The notes under the pieces are model-generated. The model was not told the DNA's origin and did not search any database. It saw only the letters and a list, made by a program, of their open reading frames with translations. A stretch of DNA of 64,000 nt from Myxococcales bacterium (GTDB lineage Bacteria > Myxococcota_A > Bradymonadia > UBA7976 > UBA1532): assembly GCA_020633465.1 (NCBI GenBank), contig JACKDN010000004.1, positions 1 through 64,000 on the forward strand. The letters run 5' to 3'. The position numbers and the translations under genes were made by a program. Each line of letters starts with the position of its first letter. The stretch's first letter is position 1. Below, piece after piece: positions 53,993-62,521 of this stretch.

Positions 53993-55584
53993 GATCCCTC
54001 GGCTGGGCGCTCGGCGCCCTCGGGCTGCTCGCCACCGCGCACGCCTTCACGACCACGCGCGGCGACCGCACGCGCTGGGCCCAGCCGCCGACCTGGGCGG
54101 TCGGGCGCGCCACGCCCGACGTGCCCCTCGACCGCCTGAACGCCCTGCTGGATCGCGCCTTCGACCCGTGGCGCCGCGTGGCGGGCGTCGAGATGCCCCT
54201 GCCGCGCGTCGCGGTCAGCGGCGCCCTCCGCGTCGACTTCCTCGATCCGTGGCCGCCCGAGCTGGGCGCCGCCGTCACCGGCAGCACGGTGACGACCACC
54301 GAGGGCGCCACCTACCTGCGCGCCGAGATCCTGCTGAACGACGTCGACCTGACCTTCACCGACGATCCCGAGGACGGCGCGTCGTACGTCCCCGGCGTGC
54401 TGACCCACGAGATCGGCCACGCGCTGGGCCTGGGCCACAGCCCGCGGCGCGACGCGACGATGTACTGGCACTACCAGGGCGCCGCGGGCGAGACGCTGGA
54501 CGCCGACGACGAGCGGGGGCTGCGGTTCCTCTACGGCGCGCCCGCGTGGGGCGAGGCGTGCGACACCTGCGTGGTGACCGACGACTGCGCCCCGGGCGCC
54601 TGGTGCCTGGCGGCCGAGCAGGGCTTCGCCTACTGCGGGGCGCCCTGCGACGGCGGCTGCCCGGCGGGCTTCGACTGCGTAGGCCTGCAGAACGGCGCCC
54701 AGGCGTGCTGGCCGCGGGCGGGCCAGTGCAGCGATCGGGCGTTCGGCACCGCGCAGCGGGGCGATCCGTGCTGGGGCGCGAACCACTGCGGCGGCGGGCT
54801 GCGCTGCGCGGTGCTGCCCGGCGGCGCCTTCTGCGCGGCCGACTGCCGCGGCGACTTCGACTGCTTCGTGGGCGAGCGGTGCCTCGTCGGCTGGGGCGGC
54901 GTGGCGAGGGCCTGCGTGCCGGTGGACGGGGCGCCGCTCGGCGCGCGCTGCGCGGTGGATCTCGACTGCGCCGAGGGGCGCTGCCTCGGCGCCCCCGAGG
55001 ATCGGCGGTGCCGGCGCACCTGCGCCGACGACGGCGCCTGCGGCGACGGGCGGTGCGCGCCGCTGCAGAGCGCGCTGGGGCTGGTCGACGGCTGCACCGA
55101 TCCGACGCCCGACGCGGGGGCGTCGTCGCCGGACGCCGCGCCGCCCGCCGACGCGGCGGCGCCGATCGCGCGGGACGCCGGGCCCTCGCACGACGCGGGC
55201 GCGCCGGACGCCGAGACGCCCGACGACGACGGCGCGCTGCCGGCCCGTGACGCGGCGCGGCCGGACGGCCCGTCCGGCCGCGCCGACGCCGGGCCGCGCG
55301 CCGACGCCGGCCGCCCCGCCGACGATCCCCAGCCTGCCTGCCCGCGCCGACGCCAGCGGGCCCGCGCCGGTCGCGCGCCACGCCGACGGCGACGCCGGCT
55401 GCCGCGCGATCCCCGGCGGCGCGCCCGGCGGCGCCCCGCTGATGTTGCTGATCTTCTTCGCGCTCGCCCGCGACCGAAGGCGCCGCCGCGGCGTCCTCAC
55501 CGCGGCGGCCGCCCGGCGTGGGGCCGTGGCGCCCCCGACACCCGCTTCGCGCACAGAGGTATGAATGAGCATTCAGGAAGGTGA
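53989..55584 (+). CDS. Matrixin-type metalloprotease with Cys-rich domain; C-terminal frame break
   Basis: Exported zinc protease. GTG start at 53989 overlaps the previous stop (GTGA). After the signal (GLLATAHAF) comes a matrixin domain with THEIGHALGLGHS and the Met-turn ATMYWHYQG. A Cys-rich region of about 190 residues follows (CDTCVVTDDC, CDGGCPAGFDC, CRGDFDCFVGERC), then an Asp/Ala-rich spacer. After RPADDP (about 55320) this frame turns into Arg-rich nonsense, while the +1 frame reads DGDAGCRAIPGGAPGG, a hydrophobic LMLLIFFALA and RDRRRRRG, a MYXO-CTERM-like anchor, stopping at 55564 right before the peroxiredoxin ATG. The true end is therefore probably 55564. Confidence 0.8.
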   Translation: MRSLGWALGALGLLATAHAFTTTRGDRTRWAQPPTWAVGRATPDVPLDRLNALLDRAFDPWRRVAGVEMPLPRVAVSGALRVDFLDPWPPELGAAVTGSTVTTTEGATYLRAEILLNDVDLTFTDDPEDGASYVPGVLTHEIGHALGLGHSPRRDATMYWHYQGAAGETLDADDERGLRFLYGAPAWGEACDTCVVTDDCAPGAWCLAAEQGFAYCGAPCDGGCPAGFDCVGLQNGAQACWPRAGQCSDRAFGTAQRGDPCWGANHCGGGLRCAVLPGGAFCAADCRGDFDCFVGERCLVGWGGVARACVPVDGAPLGARCAVDLDCAEGRCLGAPEDRRCRRTCADDGACGDGRCAPLQSALGLVDGCTDPTPDAGASSPDAAPPADAAAPIARDAGPSHDAGAPDAETPDDDGALPARDAARPDGPSGRADAGPRADAGRPADDPQPACPRRRQRARAGRAPRRRRRRLPRDPRRRARRRPADVADLLRARPRPKAPPRRPHRGGRPAWGRGAPDTRFAHRGMNEHSGR

Positions 55585-56041
55585 CAAGCTGCCGTCCGTC
55601 GAGGTCCACGAGAGCAGCCCGGGCGACAAGCTCGACATCGCCGAGCTGTTCGCCGGCAAGAAGGGCGTGCTGTTCGCCGTGCCCGGCGCCTTCACCCCCG
55701 GCTGCAGCAAGACCCACCTGCCCGGCTACGTGGAGGACGCCGAGGCGATCAAAGCGAAGGGCATCGACGTCGTCGCCTGCATCGCCGTCAACGACGCCTT
55801 CGTGATGCAGGCGTGGGGCGAGAGCCAGGGCGCCAACGGCAAGGTGCGCATGCTGGCCGACCCCGCCGGTGACTTCGCCAAGGCCGTCGGCCTCGACGTG
55901 AACGCCGCCGCCCTCGGCGGCCTGCGCTCGAAGCGCTACTCGATGATCATCGAGGACGGCGTCGTGAAGTCGCTGAACGTCGAGCCCGACGGCTTCGGCC
56001 TCACCTGCAGCCTCTCCAAGCCGCTGCTCGAGCAGCTGTAG
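55565..56041 (+). CDS. Peroxiredoxin, Prx5 family
   Basis: A 158-residue thiol peroxidase that reduces H2O2 and alkyl hydroperoxides. The peroxidatic Cys47 is in PGAFTPGCSKTHLPG, the Prx5 signature. Further Cys are at 72 (VVACIAVND) and near the C-terminus (LTCSLSKP); the latter is the usual resolving position in atypical 2-Cys Prx5. There is no signal peptide, so it is cytoplasmic. The ATG directly follows the corrected end of the metalloprotease frame. Confidence 0.93.
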   Translation: MSIQEGDKLPSVEVHESSPGDKLDIAELFAGKKGVLFAVPGAFTPGCSKTHLPGYVEDAEAIKAKGIDVVACIAVNDAFVMQAWGESQGANGKVRMLADPAGDFAKAVGLDVNAAALGGLRSKRYSMIIEDGVVKSLNVEPDGFGLTCSLSKPLLEQL

Positions 56042-56069
56042 GCGGTTGCGCCCCGCGCCCGGCCGGCGG

Positions 56070-56075
56070 CACAGT
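56070..56075 (+). promoter_or_regulatory. -10-like hexamer, leaderless configuration
   Basis: CACAGT followed by 6 bases and the GTG at 56082. Similar in placement to TACAGT before the gene at 9278. Confidence 0.4.
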
Positions 56076-56081
56076 GCGGCC

Positions 56082-57440
56082 GTGGAGCCCTCCGTCGACG
56101 CCATCGCCGGCCAGCTGGCCGATCTCTACCGCGGCGCCATCGATCCCGTCGCCGATCGCTTCGCCTGGCGGGCGCGGCCGGGCACGGGCGAGCTGCGCGG
56201 CGGCCCGACGGTGCTGCTGCTGGGCAACCACTCGTCGGGCAAGTCGTCCTTCATCAACCACCTGTTGGCCGCCGACGTGCAAACGACGGGGCTCGCGCCC
56301 ACGGACGACGGCTTCACGATCATCAGCCACGGCAAGCGCGAAGAGGTGCGCGACGGCGCTGCGCTGGTGGGCAACCCCGACCTGCCCTACGGCCCGCTGC
56401 GCAGCTTCGGCGACGGCCTGGTGTCGCACCTGCGCCTGAAGCGCCGCCCGCATCCCCTGCTGCAGCAGCTGACCCTGATCGACTCGCCCGGCATGATCGA
56501 CACCCTCGGCGACGACGGCGGCCGCGGCTACGACTTCCCGGGCGTGGTGCGCTGGCTGGCCGAGCGCGCCGACGTGGTGCTGTTCTTCTTCGATCCGGAC
56601 AAGCCCGGCACCACCGGCGAGACGCTGCAGGTGTTCGAGCAGAGCCTGCGCGGGCTCGACCACAAGCTGCTGATCGTCATGAACAAGATGGACCGCTTCA
56701 AGGGCCTGCAGGACTTCGCGCGGGCCTACGGGGCGCTGTGCTGGAACCTGGGCAAGATCATCCCGCGCAAGGATCTGCCCCTCATCTACACCACCTACAC
56801 CCCGGTCGAGGGGGCGCCGCCGCCGGCCCTGCCCAAGGACGACTTCGACCGCGCGCGCCGCCAGCTGATCGACGAGGTGCGCCGCGCGCCGATGCGCCGG
56901 GTGGACAACCTGCTGACCCAAACCGCCGACTTCGCCGAGCGCCTGCGCATGCACGCGCGCGTGCTGGACGCCGCGGCCCGCGATCTGCGCCGCTTTCGCC
57001 GACGCACCTGGCTGTGGGGCGGGCTCGCGACCCTCGCGCTGGTGGCGATGACCGCGGTCGCCGGCATCAGCGATGGGCCCGCCTGGCTGCCCATCGCGCT
57101 GGGCGTCGCCAGCGGCTGCACGCTGTGGGGCGCGCTGTGGCTGGGCCGCGCCCTCGTCGATCGCGAGCGCCGCCACCTGCTGCAGGGCCTCGACGGCCTC
57201 TTCGAGCGCCTCTACGCGCGGCCGCTGCTGGTGCGCGACCGCGCCGACGACCTGCGCGCCCGCTGGGACGCCGTCCGCGAGCGCACCCTGCGCACGGGCG
57301 CGACGCTGGAGCTGGCCGACACCCCGCGCCTGAAGCAGGGCGAGCTGAAGGCGCTGAGCGCCGCCATCGACGTCGAGATTCCGAAGCTGCGCGCGGCGCT
57401 GCACGCGGCCGACGCCCCGGCGACGCCCCCGCCCGACTGA
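56082..57440 (+). CDS. Dynamin/EHD-like GTPase with two membrane segments
   Basis: A 452-residue large GTPase. The P-loop is LLGNHSSGKSSFINHLL, switch II LIDSPGMIDTLGDDGG, and the base motif MNKMDRFK, an arrangement close to EHD/dynamin-like proteins. The EHD G4 context with VVLFFFDPDKPGTTG supports that family. Residues about 310-350 contain two hydrophobic segments (WLWGGLATLALVAMTAV, LPIALGVASGCTLWGAL), absent from cytosolic dynamins, so it is probably anchored in the inner membrane and remodels it. GTG start at 56082. Monocistronic. Confidence 0.88.
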   Translation: MEPSVDAIAGQLADLYRGAIDPVADRFAWRARPGTGELRGGPTVLLLGNHSSGKSSFINHLLAADVQTTGLAPTDDGFTIISHGKREEVRDGAALVGNPDLPYGPLRSFGDGLVSHLRLKRRPHPLLQQLTLIDSPGMIDTLGDDGGRGYDFPGVVRWLAERADVVLFFFDPDKPGTTGETLQVFEQSLRGLDHKLLIVMNKMDRFKGLQDFARAYGALCWNLGKIIPRKDLPLIYTTYTPVEGAPPPALPKDDFDRARRQLIDEVRRAPMRRVDNLLTQTADFAERLRMHARVLDAAARDLRRFRRRTWLWGGLATLALVAMTAVAGISDGPAWLPIALGVASGCTLWGALWLGRALVDRERRHLLQGLDGLFERLYARPLLVRDRADDLRARWDAVRERTLRTGATLELADTPRLKQGELKALSAAIDVEIPKLRAALHAADAPATPPPD

Positions 57441-57514
57441 CCGCGCGGGAGTTCCCTCCCCGCGCCATTTCTGCTAAACGACGGCCCTCGACACCCCACC
57501 CGCCGGAGGCCCCC

Positions 57515-58297
57515 GTGCTGATCGACTTCCACGCCAACCCCGGCAGCCGCTCGCCCGAAGAGTTCGCCGCCGCCGTGGAGGCCGCCGGCCTCGACGCGGT
57601 CGTCGTGACGCTGCCCAACACGACCAAGAAGCTCGAGGCCTACCTCGACGCCCTCGAGGACGCCGAGATCCTCGCCTTCGGCGGCGTCGAGCTCACCCTC
57701 GATCGCGGCGCCCTCGTGTTCGTGCCGCGCGTGCTCGACGACGCGTTCCTGGACGCGCGCTGGTCGCCCAAGGAGGCCCGCCCGTGGGCCCTCGACGAGG
57801 CGCTGAAGCTGCTGGCGGGCTTCCAGGGCGCCCTGCTGGCCGGCCACCCCTACGTGCGCGAGGGCCGCTCGCCGCTGGGCGACCGGATTTACACGATCAA
57901 GGGCCTGAAGGGCATCGAGACCCGCATCGGGCGCGGTCTCGTGACGCGCGACCGGCTGGCCGACACGGCCGCCGACGCGCGCGGCTGGGTGAAGCTGGGC
58001 AGCAGCGGCGGCGAGCCCGATCAGCTGGGCGTCGCGATGACCGTGCTGCTGGCCGACGTCGACGAGCAGGACGACCTGGTCGACGCGCTGGCCCCCGACG
58101 TCTGCTTCCCGCTCGAGCTGGACGACCCCGCCAAGCCGCGGGATCGCAGCGCGCCGGTGATCGACCGCCCCCCGCCGCGGCGGGACGACGAGCGGGGCCG
58201 CCGGGACGATCGCGGCGGCCGGGGGCGGGGTCGCCGGGACGATCGCGGCGGGCGCGGCGGCCGCGGCGGCCGCGACCGAGGCCGCCGGGACGACTGA
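57515..58297 (+). CDS. PHP-like domain protein with Arg/Gly/Asp-rich tail
   Basis: A 260-residue protein. Residues 1-205 resemble a PHP phosphoesterase fold: IDFHANPGSRSPEEFA near the start, AAGLDAVVVTLPN, ILAFGGVELTLDRG, LLAGHPYVREG and WVKLGSSGGEPDQLG. The first metal motif is reduced to a single His (DFHAN rather than HxH), so activity is uncertain. The last 50 residues are repetitive R/D/G (RRDDERGRRDDRGGRGRG and similar), like an RGG RNA-binding tail. GTG start at 57515 with CGGAGG upstream; TAAACG about 38 bases upstream may be a -10. Confidence 0.78.
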   Translation: MLIDFHANPGSRSPEEFAAAVEAAGLDAVVVTLPNTTKKLEAYLDALEDAEILAFGGVELTLDRGALVFVPRVLDDAFLDARWSPKEARPWALDEALKLLAGFQGALLAGHPYVREGRSPLGDRIYTIKGLKGIETRIGRGLVTRDRLADTAADARGWVKLGSSGGEPDQLGVAMTVLLADVDEQDDLVDALAPDVCFPLELDDPAKPRDRSAPVIDRPPPRRDDERGRRDDRGGRGRGRRDDRGGRGGRGGRDRGRRDD

Positions 58298-58415
58298 TCC
58301 GGCGGGGGTCGACAGACCTCTCGTTCTTATCGTGCTCAACCCCGGCGGCCCTCGATCCGAACCCTGATCAGCGGCGGGCGCGCGGCCCATCGCGATCCGA
58401 CCCTGGGGGGATCCC

Positions 58416-58961
58416 GTGGACGCCGGACGCCGAGTGTTGTTGGTCGAACCGGATCCGGCCGCCGCGCGGACGATCACCGAGCACCTGATCGATCTTCGCC
58501 TCGAGGTGCTGGTGCGCAGCGACGGCGCGTCCGCCCTCGAGGCCCTCGAGGGCCCGCCCCCCGACGCCGTGCTGTGCGAGACCGTGATGCCGGGCATCGA
58601 CGGCCACACCGTGCTGCAGGCCGTGATCGACCGCGCCCTCCCCTGCCCCGTGCTGTTGATGGGCGCCCACGTCGAGGTGGCCGACGTCCTCGAGGCCTGG
58701 CGCTCCGGCGCGGCGGACTTCCTGCCCAAGCCCTTCAGCCGCCGCCAGCTCCGCGACGCCCTGCGCCGGGCCTGGGCGCGCGCCGCGTCGCGCGCGCCCG
58801 CCCGCGGCGGCCCGCGCCCCTGCCCACCTCGTCGCCGCCCGCCGCCGAGCCCCCGCCCCCCGCCGAGCACCCCTGGTGGCCGCCCCTGTGCACCTGGGCG
58901 ACACAAGGCTCCCTGGCGCTGCCCGTGGCGCCGGTCGTCCTCAAGCGCATCGGCGAGCTGA
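58416..58961 (+). CDS. Receiver (REC) half of a REC-HDOD regulator
   Basis: A GTG start at 58416 behind GGGGGG. About 120 residues form a receiver domain: VLLVEPDPAAARTITEHL, the phospho-acceptor position LCETVMPGIDG, LLMGAHVE and FLPKPFSRRQL. At the acceptor the residue is Glu (CETVMPG) instead of Asp, so it may be locked in an active-like state. After about residue 130 this frame is Pro/Arg/Ser-rich and stops at 58961, while the -1 frame opens into an HDOD domain. The two parts are probably one protein. Confidence 0.75.
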   Translation: MDAGRRVLLVEPDPAAARTITEHLIDLRLEVLVRSDGASALEALEGPPPDAVLCETVMPGIDGHTVLQAVIDRALPCPVLLMGAHVEVADVLEAWRSGAADFLPKPFSRRQLRDALRRAWARAASRAPARGGPRPCPPRRRPPPSPRPPPSTPGGRPCAPGRHKAPWRCPWRRSSSSASAS

Positions 58962-59698
58962 CCACCGCCGCGGATCCCGATCCCGCCCGCATCTTCGCGC
59001 TGCTCGAGGCCGACGCGCACCTGGGCCAGGCGGCCCTTCGCCTCGCGTCGACCGCCGAGTTCCGCGGACGCGAGGCCCCCGGCTCGGTGCGCGAGGCCGT
59101 CGCGCGCCTCGGCGCGCCCCGCGCCCTCGCCGGGGTGGCCACGGCGGTGCACCGCGCCAACTACGGCGTCGACGATCGCGCGCTGACCGCCGCCGCCAAC
59201 AAGCTGTGGCTGGCCCACTTCGTCCGCGCGGTGACCGCCGAGAGCCTCGCGAGCGAGGTCGGCCACCCCCGGCCCGCGCAGCTGCGGACGCTGTCGCTGT
59301 TCGCGGACATCGGCGAGCTGATGTTGCTGCGCGCCGCCTCGGCGCTCTGGCCGGAGCACCTCGCGGGCGGCCAGCCGTCCGACGATCTGCGCGCCTTCGC
59401 GGTCGATCACGCGCGCCGCCTGAGCGCGCTCTTGCTGGCCGAGTGGGGCATGCCCACCCGCTACGTCGTGCTCGCGCGGCACGCGCCGGGCGACGCGGGC
59501 GCGAGCCTGACGACCGAGGATCGCGCCAACCGCGAGCTGCTGGCCGGCGCGCGCCACCTGGCCGACGCGGCCGTCGGCCCCGGGCTGTTCCAGCGCGAGC
59601 CGGTGCCCACCGACTCGATGGTCACCGTGCCGGCCGAGATCGGCGCCGAGGTGACCCGGACCGCCATCGCGCACGTGCGATCGATGATCTACGCCTGA
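58925..59698 (+). CDS. HDOD-domain half of the REC-HDOD regulator
   Basis: 257 codons from the first possible start after the frame break, GTG at 58925, although the true start is likely 58416. The HDOD domain is recognisable from LPVAPVVLKRIGELTTAADP, IFALLEADAHLGQAALRLAS, VREAVARLGAPRALAGVATA and LSLFADIGELMLLRAA. The HD dyad is not intact (FADIGEL, AVDHARRLSALLL), as usual for HDOD, which has no nuclease activity but acts in signalling. REC-HDOD proteins control motility and c-di-GMP in other bacteria. The stop at 59698 abuts the convergent glycosyltransferase gene. Confidence 0.8.
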   Translation: MAPVVLKRIGELTTAADPDPARIFALLEADAHLGQAALRLASTAEFRGREAPGSVREAVARLGAPRALAGVATAVHRANYGVDDRALTAAANKLWLAHFVRAVTAESLASEVGHPRPAQLRTLSLFADIGELMLLRAASALWPEHLAGGQPSDDLRAFAVDHARRLSALLLAEWGMPTRYVVLARHAPGDAGASLTTEDRANRELLAGARHLADAAVGPGLFQREPVPTDSMVTVPAEIGAEVTRTAIAHVRSMIYA

Positions 59699-61393
59699 TC
59701 AGCGGCCGCCGGGCGGGATGGTCGGCAGCGCGGGCGGCGCGGGGCGGTGGTACACGCCGATCAGCTGCACGCCGTCGAGGAAGTAGCCGTCGACCGGCCA
59801 ATCGGTGCCGTAGGCGCGCCACAGGTCGGTCTCTTCGGGCAGCTTCTCGCGCTGATCGTGATAGACGCCCCAGTCCGACGACGGCACCGTCCAGTCGCCC
59901 GAGTAGCGGATGTCCTTCCGCAGCAGGCCGTCCCGCTGGTAGGCGCGCACCGAGCCGGCGGTCGCGTTGTGCCAGAACACCAGGCCGTTCTTCTCGACCG
60001 CCTCGTCGAGGAAGGGCAGCACCGCGATGGTGCTGTACCCCCAGAAGTTGCGGGGCATCCGCATCGCGGCGGCGCCGGGCGGGCCGCCCGCGACGGTGTT
60101 GTAGTACGCCGGGCCGTGCGGGCCGTAGGCCAAGGTGGCCCAGGCGGCCGGCAGCAGCATGGCCACGGCGACGCCCGCGCCCAACGCCGCCTGCCGGGCG
60201 GGGGCCGCCGCGCGCCACAGGCCGCGCCCCATGCGCACCGCCGCCACGCCCGCCATCACCGACAGGAAGGGCATCGCGGGCATCCAGTGCTTGGTGCCGC
60301 CGAAGATGGGCGTGAAGGGCAGCGCGATCACCAGGGGCGGCACCAGCGCGTTGACCAGCAGCATCGCCTCGGCGCCGCGGCGATCGGGATCCGACGGATC
60401 GCGCAGCTGGCGCACGAAGCGCCGGACCACCTCGACGAAGCCGACGGCGCCCAGCGCGAGCGTGGCCACCGGCACCGAGAACAGCGTGAAGACGAAGGGG
60501 AAGTGCACCGGGAACGGGGGCGCGAAGTACAGCGTGCCCAGGTAGTCGACCGGGTAGTGCTCGTGGCGCGCGTGGAAGGCGTAGTAGGCCTTCAGGCGGG
60601 GCACCGTGTCGAACCACAGCCAGGGCCAGTGCGCGAGGAACACACCCAGGCCCAGCACCAGCATCGAGGCGGCCACCCAGGTGTAGTAGGTCAGCGGCCC
60701 GCGCTCGCCCTCGGGGGCCTTCCACGCGCCGGTGCGCCGCTTGTAGGCCCAGGTGTCCAGGGCGGCGACGCCCAGCAGCGCGAAGGGCACGAAGAAGATG
60801 TTGAGCTTGGTCGCCAGGCCCAGGCCCACGGCCACCCCCGACGCGATCGCCCACCGCCGGCTGCGGGTCGCGCGCAGGAACGTGTAGCAGACCAGCAGCC
60901 ACATGAAGGTGACCGGCGCGTCGAAGCAGGCCAGGTGCGCGTGGAAGAAGACGCGCGGCATGAAGGTCAGCGCCAGACCCGCGACGACGCCGGCGGCCGT
61001 GCCGGCCACCATGCGCCCGAGCAGGAAGGTCAACCACACCGCCAGCGCCGCCAGCAGCATCGTCGGAAAGCGGTAGGCCAGCATGTTGCTGTCCAAAAGC
61101 TCCAGCCGGTCGTGCAGCACGTGGTGGCTGACGCCGAACAGCATCTTCATCAGCACCGGGTGCTCGTGGTTGTACTTGAAGCCCCGGTCGACCTGCTCGC
61201 GCGAGAACGACTCGACCTCGCCGTCGAACAGGCCCAGCACCCAGTCGCCGGCGCGATCGGCGGCGTAGAAGTAGAAGCTCTCGTCGCGCGGGATGCCCAC
61301 CTGGTCGTTCGTGGCGACCAGCATGCTCAGCTGCAGGGCGGCCAGCAGCAGGCCGACGCCGTGGTGGCGCCAGTGAATGGCGTTCAGGGTCAT
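59699..61393 (-). CDS. Glycosyltransferase family 39-like membrane protein
   Basis: A 564-residue multi-spanning protein. It begins MTLNAIHWRHHGVGLLLAAL; the first membrane helix is followed by NDQVGIPRDESFYFYAADR, the acidic motif of the dolichyl-phosphate-mannose mannosyltransferase (PMT/GT39) superfamily. About ten more hydrophobic segments follow and the C-terminal 110 residues are a periplasmic domain. The donor is expected to be a polyprenyl-phosphate sugar; the acceptor is unknown. The ATG overlaps the upstream gene's TGA (ATGA), so the two are cotranslated. Confidence 0.85.
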   Translation of the reverse strand: MTLNAIHWRHHGVGLLLAALQLSMLVATNDQVGIPRDESFYFYAADRAGDWVLGLFDGEVESFSREQVDRGFKYNHEHPVLMKMLFGVSHHVLHDRLELLDSNMLAYRFPTMLLAALAVWLTFLLGRMVAGTAAGVVAGLALTFMPRVFFHAHLACFDAPVTFMWLLVCYTFLRATRSRRWAIASGVAVGLGLATKLNIFFVPFALLGVAALDTWAYKRRTGAWKAPEGERGPLTYYTWVAASMLVLGLGVFLAHWPWLWFDTVPRLKAYYAFHARHEHYPVDYLGTLYFAPPFPVHFPFVFTLFSVPVATLALGAVGFVEVVRRFVRQLRDPSDPDRRGAEAMLLVNALVPPLVIALPFTPIFGGTKHWMPAMPFLSVMAGVAAVRMGRGLWRAAAPARQAALGAGVAVAMLLPAAWATLAYGPHGPAYYNTVAGGPPGAAAMRMPRNFWGYSTIAVLPFLDEAVEKNGLVFWHNATAGSVRAYQRDGLLRKDIRYSGDWTVPSSDWGVYHDQREKLPEETDLWRAYGTDWPVDGYFLDGVQLIGVYHRPAPPALPTIPPGGR

Positions 61394-62397
61394 CGCGGCC
61401 CCCGCAGGGTGGCGTCGATGCACAGGTGCGCGTCGCGGTGGTCGGTGGTGGTCAGCTCGAGGACGACGGGCCCGGCGCCGGTCAGCGGGGCCGTCCAGCG
61501 ATGCCAGCCGGGCGCGGCCTCGATCACCCGCGCGCCGAGGGCGGCGTCGCCGCGGCGCGCGGTCAGGGTGGCCGGCTGCACCTTCGAGGGCGTGTTGCGG
61601 GCGACGGTGACCGGATCGGTGAAGCCGTAGTCGACCACCAGGCGCTCGGCCTTCGGGGCGTCGACCGGCCACTCGAGCCGGACGGTCTCGCCGGCGCGCG
61701 GGTGATACCAGACGCAGCGCCGGGGGGCCTCGCCGATGACGCGCACGTCACGGCTGACGTTGATCCAGGCGTCGAGGCCGCAGTGGCGCGCCCACGGGTT
61801 CGGCTCGATGAGGCGGCGCCCGGGGCGCGGATCGCGGCGCAGCTGCTGGGCGATGGGCGTGGCCAGGCAGCGTCGCGTGTCGTCCGGGCTGCGGCGGACG
61901 GTGCAGTGCCAGCCGATGCCGTCCCAGAAGTCGCAGGCCTCGGTCTTGGCGCCGCGGACCCGGCTGACGCGCACCGCCTCGAGATCGGCGCGCAGATCCG
62001 CGTACACCTTCTCGCCGGCTACCTGCACGCGGTCGAGGGTCACGCGGCCGAAGGTGCGCCGGTCGACCGAGGCCACCTGATCGGCGGGCAGATCGTCGGC
62101 GTCGACGCCGAAGGCGCCCATCAGCCACACGCGGTCGTAGCGGGCCAGATCGGCCTCGGCCGGATCGGGCAGGTGGAAGGCGGGCAGATCGTGCAGCACG
62201 AGGCGCGCCTCGCCCGCCCAGTAGGGCGTCCAGGTGACGCCGTCGCCGGGCTGCAGATCGGCGCGCAGGGCCTCGGCGGCGGCCTGCCAGTCGGCGCGGG
62301 CCGGGACGCGGGCGCGCTGCACGGCGAGCGCGATGCCGGCGGCGAGGCCGACCAGCGGCAGCAGGAGCCAGGGATTCGTGAAACCGGCGCGGGACAT
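61390..62397 (-). CDS. Membrane-anchored periplasmic protein, partner of the GT39-like gene
   Basis: A 335-residue protein with one N-terminal membrane segment (PWLLLPLVGLAAGIALAV) and a periplasmic domain of about 300 residues. The body has motifs YDRVWLMGAFGVDADDLP, DRVQVAGEKVYADLRADL and ACDFWDGIGWHC, and ends in a jelly-roll-like strand set (RRCVWYHPRAGETVRLEWP, VVLELTTTDHRDAHLCIDA). Five Cys may form disulfides. No family recognised. Its 3' end overlaps the glycosyltransferase start, suggesting it supplies an accessory or sugar-binding domain. Start is the ATG at 62397. Confidence 0.72.
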   Translation of the reverse strand: MSRAGFTNPWLLLPLVGLAAGIALAVQRARVPARADWQAAAEALRADLQPGDGVTWTPYWAGEARLVLHDLPAFHLPDPAEADLARYDRVWLMGAFGVDADDLPADQVASVDRRTFGRVTLDRVQVAGEKVYADLRADLEAVRVSRVRGAKTEACDFWDGIGWHCTVRRSPDDTRRCLATPIAQQLRRDPRPGRRLIEPNPWARHCGLDAWINVSRDVRVIGEAPRRCVWYHPRAGETVRLEWPVDAPKAERLVVDYGFTDPVTVARNTPSKVQPATLTARRGDAALGARVIEAAPGWHRWTAPLTGAGPVVLELTTTDHRDAHLCIDATLRGPR

Positions 62398-62521
62398 CTC
62401 GGCGGCCACTCGGGATGACGGAAGCCGCCTTCTACCACAACGGTCTCCGGGGCGCGCGGGTCTGGATTTGGGCCGGCGGGTCAGTTTACCTTGGCGACCT
62501 CTGAAGACCGCGGAGTTCCCG

